From Biscogniauxia marginata (lineage: Eukaryota; Ascomycota; Sordariomycetes; Xylariales; Xylariaceae), in the NCBI GenBank assembly GCA_022695795.1, contig MU404159.1, forward strand, positions 67,711-131,710: a stretch of DNA of 64,000 nucleotides, read 5' to 3'. Numbering within the stretch: the stretch's first letter is position 1; each line of letters starts with the position of its first letter. A program made the translations under genes and the position numbers. The notes below the pieces were generated by a model. That model saw only the letters and a program-made list of their open reading frames with translations, was not told the DNA's origin and searched no databases. This document shows positions 22,697 through 32,722 of this stretch, piece by piece.

Positions 22697-24065
22697 CTTA
22701 ATATATATATATTATTATTATGGATTAACCTTAAGAGTAATTGAAGAGTTAATTTTACGATATTATGTTGAAGAAGTTTGACGATTGACTAGTTTTTGTT
22801 CAGATTGTGTTGGTAATGCTGATGACGAAGAGAAATTTACTACGGATACGACAAGAGACCAGTTGCCTTTATAGGAACTTTACATTATCATCTGCGGAGG
22901 ACTTGGTTCACCATCACATAACTTTCATTGAACCTCTAGCTAGGTCCGAGCTCGATGCGAGTTTGAGTAATCATGAAGTAGTGAAGTCATCGTGCTGATG
23001 CGCAAAAGACAGAAGCCTGCTTAAGGTGCATGCTAGTGCCGTCCTGAGATGTTCGGGGTGAAGCTCTCGCGTTCTGATTCATACGTCAGACTTCGTATTC
23101 ACCCACAAAATCCGCCTCAGCATCATCCTTAGACGGATTCATCGTTGTGCTAGGTCATACCTACTGCACTGAACTTTTCCATGGTCAGGCTTGACAAGTA
23201 GGCGCTTTGTACTAGCCCACTGCGCCGGATTATCTAAAAATGAAACTGACGCCATTCTTACGTGCAATGCATGACCACTGCGCCGAATACTTGAAATGGC
23301 ACGCAAGTTGAGGTTCTAGATCTCTCATCTAAGGTTGCAGAATCCGGATTCGGGGTTCTAGCTAGGGCCCGATGATCTGGTATGACGCAAGTGAGGTCGT
23401 ATCGGGGATGACAGGGGGCATCAGGGAAGCCCTACTATAACTTGGAAATCGACCTGTAGCACGCACTCTGACTCCCGTACTATGTTCACACCAATGAACA
23501 TGTTCACGCAATAATTCCACCTTGTGTTTGTATTTATTTACTCCCTATCAACTATTACCCGCTATCTTCAATCTTGTTAGCCTGCCTAAGTGGTCGATTA
23601 AGTAATAGGGGTAATAGACGTAATAAGTACTCAAATAAGCTATCAGGCTAGGTATCTATCCAATGTTATAACACAATGCTAGCTTTGCTTTTTATAAAGC
23701 TCTCGAATACTTCTACTTTCGTAATTGAAATTGGGCCTAGACGCCCGGATTCTGAACCGGGGTTTTCTAAACTACCTAAACTATCTCGATGCGGATCTCC
23801 CACGATAGGTCTACAGGAGAAACCTCGGATCCCAGATCCTGCCAGACACACAACTCAGTGTATTTGGAAAATGTCCGCATCAAGAAGTCTGAGGGAGACC
23901 GAAGGTAGGCACCATGCTTCTCTGTTTCTATGCTGTTATCCTCTGGCCCAAGTGACGCGGGAACGACCTTTCCTAGTGAATCCAGAGGTGTGACAAGGGC
24001 TGTGGACTTGTAACTGTAGTTCGAGTTCAACTAATAATTCTCTTTGGTCTCAAGGGACTTTAAGA
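22697..24065. other. Intergenic, no gene supported
   Basis: About 1.4 kb. Starts with an AT-rich tract (22700-22760) upstream of the low-complexity gene, then unremarkable sequence. ACTGCGCCG occurs twice (about 23219 and 23278). No supported coding region. Confidence 0.55.
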
Positions 24066-24201
24066 TTCTCAAATATGGGGTATACGACTTCTGATATCCT
24101 GTATATATATGTATATAGATGGGTTTCGCCCACCTATCTCATAGACTCACCTGGAACTAATACACTTGATCTTATCCTCACATCTTCGTCTCATCTCAAC
24201 A
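24066..24201 (+). repeat. Solo-LTR-like repeat, copy 1
   Basis: Matches the sequence at 41398-41529 through most of its length. Both share a short AATATGGGG start, TATACGAC, a TTCGCCC palindromic bit, GACTCACCT, GAACTAATACACTTGATC and the end TCTTCGTCTCATCTCAACA. The shape (about 130 bp, CA end, T-rich Pol-II-like leader) is that of a short fungal LTR. The left end of this copy is degraded and I find no clear target duplication. It lies just downstream, in coding sense, of the hAT-like fragment. Confidence 0.7.
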
Positions 24202-24295
24202 GGAGAAGCCGGTGAAAGAAATTTCTATCAAAGTGCTTAACGAAGGTATTCGCAATGGCTTAGTCTCGCTGGTGCTTAGGATTGATAGCGAGGTA

Positions 24296-24730
24296 CTAAA
24301 GGAGGCTAGGCTGTCTGCTATCTCGAGTGCCAGCCGTTTTCTTTTCCGACTTGGATTTTGTACTTTCGCCCTCAAGAGCAGACATATTATGATCATTGTA
24401 TAAGTGTTCCATGGCGTTCTGGAGACCTGACGAGGTAAAGCTTTCAAGGGCCGGTAAGCGCTTTTGGATACAGCGCTTGCAGACCCAGCGGTGTTCTTCT
24501 TTTTTCTGTATATCATATCCGTGATCCGAAGCCCAAGAGCCCAGGCCTCGACACCATTGGGCCCAGAGGTAGCCAGGAAAATGGGCAAAAAGGTAGCGCT
24601 CGTCGTCTTGTATAATAGTCTGGCGCAGGAACTGTCTGAACTGTCTTTTACCTGCAGCCGTGGTAATAGATAGAGCTGGAGAGCTCGTAAGTGATGATGG
24701 ATCTACGGCATTATTCTCGCTAGTAGACAT
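24296..24730 (-). pseudogene. hAT-family transposase N-terminal fragment (BED-type zinc finger)
   Basis: A 145-aa minus-strand frame begins with an ATG at 24730. Residues about 50-115 read PGYLWAQWCRGLGSWASDHG, then HRWVCKRCIQKR and a block ending NAMEHLYNDHN. The C-x2-C and H-x4-H spacing is that of the BED-like finger that opens fungal hAT transposases. The ORF stops at 24296 where a full hAT transposase would continue for 600 or more residues. A further stretch in another frame (about 24205-24270) resembles the next hAT block, and the LTR copy at 24066-24201 follows directly, so insertion plus decay probably broke it. The catalytic domain is absent. It could alternatively be a domesticated short protein, but I see no support for that. 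Confidence 0.6.
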
Positions 24731-25537
24731 GGAACTACCCTTCTAATCGGTTATTGTGACCGATCCCAAGATGAAGGCAAATAATTGGATAAAAACTAAA
24801 TAAAAAGAAGGTCAGGTGAGCCGTGAGCTGACTTGCGGTTGCTAAGGTTATTTGTGTATACCACGTAGTTGCCGGGGCTTTAGGTAGATGCCTCAACTAG
24901 GTTATATATAGAGCCCTATAGGAGCTCCTAACAAGTCCACTATAATCCATTACATTACATTAAACGGCAAATATAATGGATAAACGCTAAAGTCCAGTAG
25001 ATTTATGTATTAAGTTGGCCAATTTGTCCACTACATTCGTCTACTAGTAGACTACAGTGTAATTGATTTGAGCCCTGTGCAAGGTGAATTCAGGAGGCCA
25101 ATATTACTAGAAGGTGAAGCGATGCCATCCCCTAAGACCAATAGAATGACCTGGTCCCAAGGTACTTTTGTAACATGGGGCAATTCGATATGACGACGAA
25201 GGCATCTCTTAGACGTACGACGAGTGAAGGCCTCTAGAGTAAAAGTCAACGCTAAAGTAGTAAATGACATAGTACAAAACACCTCGCCAAATCGTGTATT
25301 TAATATGTGAACTTACATGAACCAGAATTGAGAAAACTCAAACGATCTTGAACGATATGTTATTATAATGATATTTTACGTGAGAATATATATATTTTTT
25401 CGGCTTAGTTTTCTTTTGACAAGAACTTCTTAGACCAGCTTGTCCAGGCAAGCTATAATAATTCGGGGTTATATAGGTTAAGGTCGAATTAGGAGTTATG
25501 ATAATGTCAGAGAGCAAAGTCTCCCACACTGTTAAAG
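24731..25537. other. Intergenic, moderately AT-rich
   Basis: About 0.8 kb between the hAT fragment and the 3' end of the toxin-family gene; several short AT-rich stretches, no supported gene. The missing terminal repeat of the hAT element would be expected here, but I could not pair one. Confidence 0.5.
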
Positions 25538-26298
25538 CTATCTTAAATACTTCTGTATATGGATTGGACTACCATCAGCAGCCAACTTAGGCGTCAGGAT
25601 TCTATACCCCTTGAATGTGGCTGGGTCAAAAGTTGGTTCCGGATATAGCCTTAACCACATAGATGTAGTGTATGGATATCCTTGATGCTTTATGAAGGAC
25701 GTGATCTTCCCATTCAGTTCTAACGTCGCGGCGTCAGATCTAGCAAGAAAGTGTGCGCGAATAGGGTCTCACCATTGATTGTCATTCGTACGGCAGGTTG
25801 GAGAGAGTAATGGTCCGACTGCTCGTGTAATAGTAGCAGGTCTTCGGGGATGTGGGTTCCTGGGTAGTTTTTTGCCGTCTAAGCTTTCAGGAGCGACTTT
25901 ATTGATGTGAAAGAGATGGGGTTTAATATGCGCAGTCAACCTTACCTCGTGAGAATGCATACACCATTATCCCTGAAGGCAGGGCCTGCACAAGTGACTG
26001 CTGGACCGGTGAGTTCGGTCGCAACGCGAGGCCATTTGGAGCTGGTAAATAGCAAGTCAGTCCTTGGATTCTCTATCCGGCTGGATACACCGGACTCTCC
26101 AATAGATCACCTGCCTTCGTAGGTCGATGGATCGAGCGCTTTCGGCTCGACCAGACCGTCTTTAACAGCGATATCATAGGCACCAGATATCATAGGTGGT
26201 GGAACGCGTAGCTTGAAGCGACGACGACCGTCATACATCAGAAAAAGCTCCAAGGGAAATTCTCGTCGAAACACAGTAATTAAGCTCTTAGGTGCCAT
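25538..26298 (-). CDS. Tse2-like ADP-ribosyltransferase toxin-family protein (fungal)
   Basis: Four exons (26115-26298, 25946-26041, 25773-25859, 25538-25719) close exactly at 182 aa; introns of 73, 86 and 53 nt, the first and third with CTGAC branch sites. The order of conserved blocks (KDGLV.PKAL.P near 49-60, then PNG..LRPN, then DHYSLQ near 115) is that of the fungal proteins grouped with the bacterial Tse2 toxin, an ADP-ribosyltransferase-fold domain. Intron 1 begins with GC instead of GT (phase and branch site support it), a rare GC-AG intron or a donor mutation that may impair splicing. No signal peptide is evident, so any action would be intracellular unless delivered otherwise. No obvious immunity gene lies beside it. 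Family assignment is from motif recall; biochemical activity is unknown. Confidence 0.65.
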
Positions 26299-28352
26299 CT
26301 TGAAATCCCTTATCAAAAGCTGTGATTATACGCGTCGGGTTTGGTGCATGAGTGCGAGTGTTCACTGGGCGTACCAGGAAGGTGCCAAATAACGAAAGTT
26401 CAATTTTTGATGGGGGACATTTACGGGCTTTGACGGGCTCCCGAATGAATGATCAGAGAGAATATGATTGGACAATAAATAGCGGCTATGGGGGTCTAGG
26501 ATACACGCCAAATACCTAATTCACTAGGTATGTACTACTTTTGTAACACCACCTAATATTATATGTGTGAGACTACCTAGGTAGACGGGAGAAACAAAAA
26601 AAGAAGCAAGCAAAGAAAATACCTACGGGAAAAGAAAAAAGGGAGGGAGGGAACGCAGTCGGAACCAAACCTACGAATAATAAAAAATCATGGTGATGCT
26701 CCGATTAGAGCTGGTACGTGGTCCATGCTTTGCCAGACGACAATCACTAGGTACATAAATGAGCAGTAGAACATATGGTGTACGTTACCTGAGGTACATA
26801 GGTAGTTAATGTAGGTACAGGGGGGTGTAATTGTGCAAGGCGGCTGGCTTATTGTCTAGAGTTTATTGTTCCGTGGTGTTTTTATTGTTTGCCCACAGAG
26901 ACCAGCTGCTGCCAATTGTCCGCAGACCCACCCCACCTTCCAGACCCCCCAGGTATAAAAGACTTTGCTCCCATTGCACTCTCAGACTTTCCTCTCTTCT
27001 TCTTTTCTTCTTCATACGACAATGTGAGTACCAAAACACACTCCTGCACCCGGCTCGTGACGCTCGCGCGCATGCAAACCCGTACCTTAGGCACCTGCTG
27101 ACCACACGCGATGACAGACTTCATGGAATCATTTCTATAGTATTCGTCCCACTTTGTGTTCCCTACAGGAGCCATAGATCCCACCCTGGTTGATGAACAA
27201 ATATCCCCGCCGCCCAAGAGTGAAGTATTTCTCGTGCCTCTTCGGAGTGCCTTACTCTCGAACTGTCCGCAAGGATGGCGGCGACCCTTGTGAGAGGTCC
27301 GCTGTATAGAGAGTGGTTTGATGATCTCGACCCTGTTGCTTGCGGTCTTGCCTCTTGGGCGCGCAGTCGGGGTAGGCGGTGGTGGACGTCTGACAGGCCT
27401 ACCATTTCACCTTTTTTTTTTTTTTTTTTCATTGCTTTCGCGTGCACGCTCGCGTTGTGAAGAAGAATTTGATAGGGCTATCCACTCATGGAATGGGATG
27501 CCAACTTAGTTAAGCCGTACTGTTTTTAGGGCAAGGCCGCACGAGTAGAACTAGATTTGTATTTATTGATAAAATCTTCCAGGTGATCAACTGAGTGGCC
27601 TGTTTCCATCAGCACCATCAGTCCTCCATAAAAAGAAACCTTGCTCTCTCCTGGCTGACGATTGTGCGAAGCTGATTCGAGGAAGCAAATCGCTGAGCAG
27701 CCCACAGACAACTTCATAGACGATCAAAGACCCTACCGAACTATCATGCTACCATAATAGAACACGCCAATGAAGGGATAATAGAACACGCCATTATTTT
27801 GATGCTTTTATTTGAACCCATTTATTTAGCAGCTGTTCGAATCCCTATGTCTTTTATCACCTGCCACTACATCTACTCCATTGGGGAGAGGAGGCGTTAG
27901 TGTCGTGCCAATGTCGTTACTGCCATACTCGAAAATTTCGGCCTCGAGCTTCAGGAAGCAATAGTTCGATGCTTTGTACCGATATGTTTTTTGCCTTTGA
28001 CAATCTGATATATTATTCTGTTACGAAGCCCAATTGCCATATGATCATACTTCAAGTACGGATACACGTATTTTCTCCACGTTAAGATATGTCCTTACCT
28101 CAAAAGAATTCAACACTGACAGCATCCCCATGGCCATAAAATAAGGACTGCTCTACACACCAGCTCAGCATCACTTGTACCTTATCAATACCCCTGCTTT
28201 GCCTATCTCTACAGATCCCGCTTATTTCTTAGAGTGCAGGCTTAGAAAACTTTTGGCATTACCAGAATTCTGTTAATCTCAAGTTCGAACATAGAGCAAG
28301 TACTTAGCCCCTATCTCTACGGACAGCCTACCATAAGCTATCCGGACAACGA
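26299..28352. other. Intergenic, promoter-like leader but no gene
   Basis: About 2 kb. It contains TAGGTA-type repeats at 26520-26820, a TATA-like GTATAAAAG at 26953 followed by a CT-rich tract, a 17-18-bp T run near 27413-27430, and a 15-bp direct repeat (AATAGAACACGCCA) at about 27756 and 27782. No ORF shows a recognised domain. Confidence 0.5.
26953..27193 (+). promoter_or_regulatory. TATA box, pyrimidine leader and intron-like signals
   Basis: GTATAAAAG at 26953 is followed about 30 bp later by a CT-rich tract and then ACAAT/GTGAGTACC at 27022-27023. A CCCTACAG acceptor at 27161-27168 would rejoin AT to G, giving a split start codon ATG AGC CAT AGA that ends within nine codons. This architecture is typical of highly expressed fungal genes such as ribosomal protein genes, but no body follows. 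It may be a truncated 5' copy of such a gene or chance. Confidence 0.3.
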
Positions 28353-29488
28353 TCACGGTGCCTGATTGAAATCATAGCTATTCCCAAACCCCCTATTCAA
28401 GTACCTGCGCATCACCGCCTCCTTCGACACCCAATCGACCGGGACCTCCAAGCTTAGCTCGCCCCGCGCCTCCAGCCCCTTGAGGACGGGCCTGATATCG
28501 TCCGCGAGCTCGAGCCGCATCGGGTTCCTGTACCAGCCGGCGAAGTGGATCATGGCGAGCATGACGCGCACCTCCCCGGGGGTCTTCCCGCCGTTCGGCA
28601 TGCCCGCGTGCCAGAGCCGCAGGTCGCGCACGACGAGGCTGCCCTTCCCGACGACGGGCTGGCACGGCGGCCCGTGCGTTGCCGCCCACGCCGCGAGGCG
28701 GTCGGCCCTGACGCGCCCGCTGGCGCGCTCGCCGTGCGCGCCCTCCTGCGCCGCGGCCGCGTCCGCGATGCCGTGCGTGCCGAGCCAGACCTCGGTCGAG
28801 CCGTTGTCCGGCCGCATGTCGATGAGCGGCACGTTGACGACGAGCGCGAACGGGTGCGCCGGGTGCGCGAAGTCGGCGTCCGAGTGCACGGGCTGCCGGG
28901 CCGGCGTCGCCCCCGGCAGTGGGGGCATGGCCGAGTTGGCGGAGCAGAAGGTCCACTTGGGCCGCGGGCCGAGGACGGATGAGGTGATCTGCGTTGCGAT
29001 GCGGTCTTGTTGCGAGGAAGGGGAGGTTAGAAAGAAGTTAGTTGTTTGTTAGGTATACCTATGTCGATAGGCAGGTGGTTATTCAAGGGGTGGGGGGAGC
29101 CTCAACTTGTGAAGATCGACGGGGAGAAGTACTCCGCCCACGGCGGTGGGTCTTGTTGGAGATTTCCCACGTTGTAGTTGAAAGGCCCGTCTTCGCCGCG
29201 GGCCTGAAGCGTGCGAGCATCCTCGACCATCTTGGTGTTGAGGTGGTCTAGGTCCTTGTGCGGGACTACATCTTCGACCACGACGAGGCCGTCTTGATGG
29301 ATGCTGCGTACTGCAAGCTCGAGATTTCTGTCATCGAGCCGTTTATTCTTGATTTCTGTAGCAGAGGGACGGACTACAACAGGTGTGCGTGCTGATGAGA
29401 GAAACCTAGCCCCTGGGATGGCTCCTCTGGACAGAGCTCGGCGAGCACTAAGCAAGATCTGCCCCCCACGGATAATAGGATAAGCCAT
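28353..29488 (-). CDS. Phytanoyl-CoA dioxygenase family protein, probably mitochondrial
   Basis: Two exons, 29107-29488 and 28353-29005, with a 101-nt intron (GTTGAG donor, ACTAAC branch), give 344 aa. It is an Fe(II)/2-oxoglutarate oxygenase of the PhyH family: HxD in HSDAD near 168-170, distal His in LWHAGMPN near 260, and the oxoglutarate-binding Arg in EVRVML near 271. The N-terminal 35 residues (MAYPIIRGGQILLSARRALS) are basic and end RFLSSA, like a mitochondrial presequence. Exon 2 is strikingly GC-rich compared with neighbours, with an Ala/Gly/Arg-rich loop around 205-225. Family members hydroxylate acyl-CoAs or diverse natural products; the substrate cannot be told. Its start faces the next same-strand regulator gene 344 bp upstream. 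Confidence 0.88.
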
Positions 29489-29831
29489 GGTATCGAAGTA
29501 TAAGGTGAAAGATCAGGATGGAATTTCATGGGCGCTGCCAGAAAAATAGAAACGATATCTGGCTGCTTTATAAGTTCATGTCCTCTACACTAGGTATACG
29601 ACTGATCTCAGCAGCTGTGGGGCAAACCCGAGCTCGGGTTTCCTTTCCTTTCCTGGTTGCTTTAGTGGTTTCTCTAGTGCTACAGATTCGGTACATGTGA
29701 GAGCCTCCCTATTGGACATACATGGAAAATTACTTGAAATTGTCTCAAAATGAATATCCTCTCATGTACTAATTTATTCAAATGATTAGTACGTGCATAA
29801 GAGATGGCCCACGTCGGAGCTCGCGAGGACC

Positions 29832-31630
29832 TCAAGGAACTTGCTGTGGATCCTGCCCACCACAGCTGCCGTCGAACTGTACAGTACTTCCAGCCGTGTC
29901 CTCGGCGCTGATTTCCCAAGAGTTCTGCAAATTGATGAATATTTGCTGGACAGGCCATCCTGTCGTCTTCTGGCAAGCAGAAAGATGAGCCAATATCTCT
30001 CGCTGAGCTGGCTCGTTTCGTACGTGCCTTGCACCTACAAGCGCTTGGTAAGCTTAAGAAGAGACTCGTGGATGTGTAAAAAGGGAAATTAAAAAGAGGC
30101 CAACTACACGGCGAGCTTTTATCGACTTACAGAATGACATCGGCCCAAACGCATTCACGAGCACTGCCGGCTCATTCGAGGTGAATGCGACACCGCAGAC
30201 TTCAAGAGCGAGATGCTCGAGAAGATCTTCCTTCGTTGCGGAGTCGATCGACCCACAGCCGATTTCTACGACAATATTCTTGATTGGTTCTAACTGAGAT
30301 GATGAGGGCAATTGCATAATCAATATTGTAAGTGAAACTAAATAATAATGCCGGGTTGCGGCTTGGGGATGGTTAACCTGATCCAGGCCTAGTATCATAG
30401 AAAATGACACAGAAGAGTTGATCATACCATGACAATTTCGGAGCATTCTCACTGATGGTAGCGTTGCTAATAGTGGAATTGAAACTCTTGAAAAGGGCTG
30501 GAAGTGTCTGGGGAGCTCCGAGAGAGAGGTCCTAACGAGAGCGAGCAGTGTCTCCCATGTCTCTTCAATAGCGCTGGCTGTCGCCTGTATCATAGTATTA
30601 ATAATGCGACCTAGGACTAAAGACATTGCGTTGAGGTGATCTTGATCCGATGGGAATTGGGAGATGTTGGGAATTGACTCTAAGTCTATCTTTAGGCGAC
30701 AATGACCAAATAGACTGAATGTGATATCCTCTCGGAGGTAGTTCCAAAAGCCAGAAGCTAGGAGGCCTCCGGATAGCTGATATGGAGGGTCACGGTACTG
30801 AGAAGCAAGGGAATAAGCTCCTCGTAGGTGTCTGTTCGGGTCGTTCTCTTCTGTTATATTCTCTCAGCTGAGGTAACAGGGGAAGGCGAAAGGTTAGAGA
30901 TGAATGATGGTCCTCACTGACCATCAAGTATCTCATATGATCTTAACAAGCAGGTTGCTGCTAGCGCTACTCCTTTCTCAATTCGCGGATCATCTGTGTC
31001 AAGGTCAATGAGAAGGCGAATACACTGTCCATGATACGACTCGGCCACGTCTCTCGCAGAAGGGGTTACGGTTTTGCTCATATGCATCGCCGAGAGTGCC
31101 ATCAATGCACTAAAGAGAAGCGGATCATCCAGGGCGATGATGGGGACTTCGGTGCTAAATATTAATTGTCTGTCGCTGAGGTCATACCAGAGCGCTACGT
31201 CGACGATGTAGTGGTGAAATAAGTCAGCTGCGTCTCGTGTCTCTAGTGCCTTGCGCGGGGTGTTGATCAATAGTCCTGAGCCATTGGATATCAGATCCAC
31301 GTTACTATTGCTACTGAAGCTGGGCTGACTGGGTATATACCTCGGCCCTTATATTCATGCTCAGAGTTTATGCGCAACTGTAGAGGTCTTTCTGAGCGAT
31401 CGCAGTATCGCTTTGCTTTTGCACATCGTTGACAGATAGGGTATCCCTCATCGCCTGGACCGATGTCAAAACTACGGTGATTAGACTCGCGCATATGGTG
31501 ATTATATTCCTACATTTGAGCTTTCGATGCCGACATGTGTGGCTGTTTCAATGTAGTTCTTGTCAGTAAATACCTGGTGAGAGCGCCGTTGCAGGAGATT
31601 ACCGAAGAGCTCGGCATACCACGCTAACAT
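29832..31630 (-). CDS. Zn(II)2Cys6 transcription factor, ARCA-like (Fungal_trans_2 type)
   Basis: Six exons: 31620-31630, 31514-31542, 31341-31454, 30922-31275, 30131-30862 and 29832-30034, totalling 480 aa with all phases consistent. The zinc cluster is split over the first three exons and reads CHTCRHRKLKC then DEGYPICQRC then AKAKRYC, an exact C-x2-C-x6-C-x6-C-x2-C-x6-C at residues 4-31. A fungal-specific regulatory domain follows: RDAADLFHHYIVDVALWYDL, LLFSALMALSAMHMS, CLLRSYEILDEN and, near the end, HVRNEPAQREILAHL and GWPVQQI. Such proteins bind DNA and often sit beside the genes they control, here a dioxygenase downstream and a P450 upstream on the same strand. The 11- and 29-nt first exons are inferred from phase and the Cys spacing. 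An earlier start is possible. Confidence 0.82.
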
Positions 31631-32722
31631 CACAGAAGTCAGTCGCGCGTTTGGGTAATATGAAAATTACTCTCACTATTACGTACATTCTCTTTTAAAT
31701 TGCCGTGGCATATCCTATCATATACCAGTTATATCGTATCCTGCATCAAACTCGAATGGGATGTTAATGTATCGAAGATAGAACAAGACCACTAAACGAG
31801 TCCAATATTTAACTCGGGAGATATTTGTATAATGAGAGTTCTTGCATAAGCAAGGGAAAATGTGATTATCGGGGCTATTCGTTAAATAAAGATATGTAAT
31901 AATGCAAATCAAAGACTAATGATGCCACCCACTGGTTGAATCTCAAGGTTCCCGCTTATTGGATATTAATCTACCGGAGGTTCTATGTAGATGTGAAACT
32001 TGAATTGGCATATAGGATAATCGCGTTTATTCAGGTGGAGGCTATCCCATAGTCCTTGTGGATGTTTTCAGTTGTATGTAACTACACATAAATTCCGCCC
32101 GGCTTCGACAGAGTATTAAAGAAATTAAAATCGATCTATAATACAGTTAGTTCTTGGGCGATACATACAAGTTCCATTCATGAATATACTCCGCATGACA
32201 TTTTATACTCTCCTAAAACACGATCCCGATCAAAATACCTTATTAAAGACAATAGCTAGTACTATACAATAGCTGGACGACTGATCCGTTTGCGTGGACT
32301 GGACGTGAAGAAGTCTCTGAAAGTTCACCTCTGACACCACATGTATACACATCATCGAATTATCGCAGAAAGCACTGTGGCTGCCATGAAGGGCAACCTC
32401 GGGCAGTTCGACCTAGCTACTACCGGTACCGTTAAACTACACAAACCTTTCGTGCCTGAGAACCCTTTGACACCGGGCCTAGATCCAACACAAGAAATTT
32501 ATGGCGACACTGGCTCAATGACATTCATCTGGAGGCCCACGGAAGATGGAGCGAGACATTATTTCCGAACATCTACGGGGTTCCAGAGTAACTCACCACT
32601 CTTTTGTCCCAAATTACCTTATTCGCCAGTAATAAAGAGGGATTGGAAAGAACTGCCCATTGCGCAGTGTAGCAGTCTTGCAACCATACAGTTCTCAGCA
32701 CCATTACCTCTGCACTTAATGA
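31631..32722. other. Intergenic, promoter of the Zn2Cys6 gene
   Basis: About 1.1 kb, AT-rich in places (31700-32240). A plus-strand open frame starting at 32341 runs antisense across the last P450 exon and was rejected. Confidence 0.55.

Noticed and set aside
27526..27717. 63-aa minus-strand ORF (MKLSVGCSA...)
   Set aside because: The hydrophobic start is too short and broken for a signal peptide, and no family or splice partner was found.
28393..29052. Several 140-190-aa ORFs on both strands
   Set aside because: They are shadows of the very GC-rich PhyH exon 2; only one frame carries the HxD, distal His and Arg motifs.
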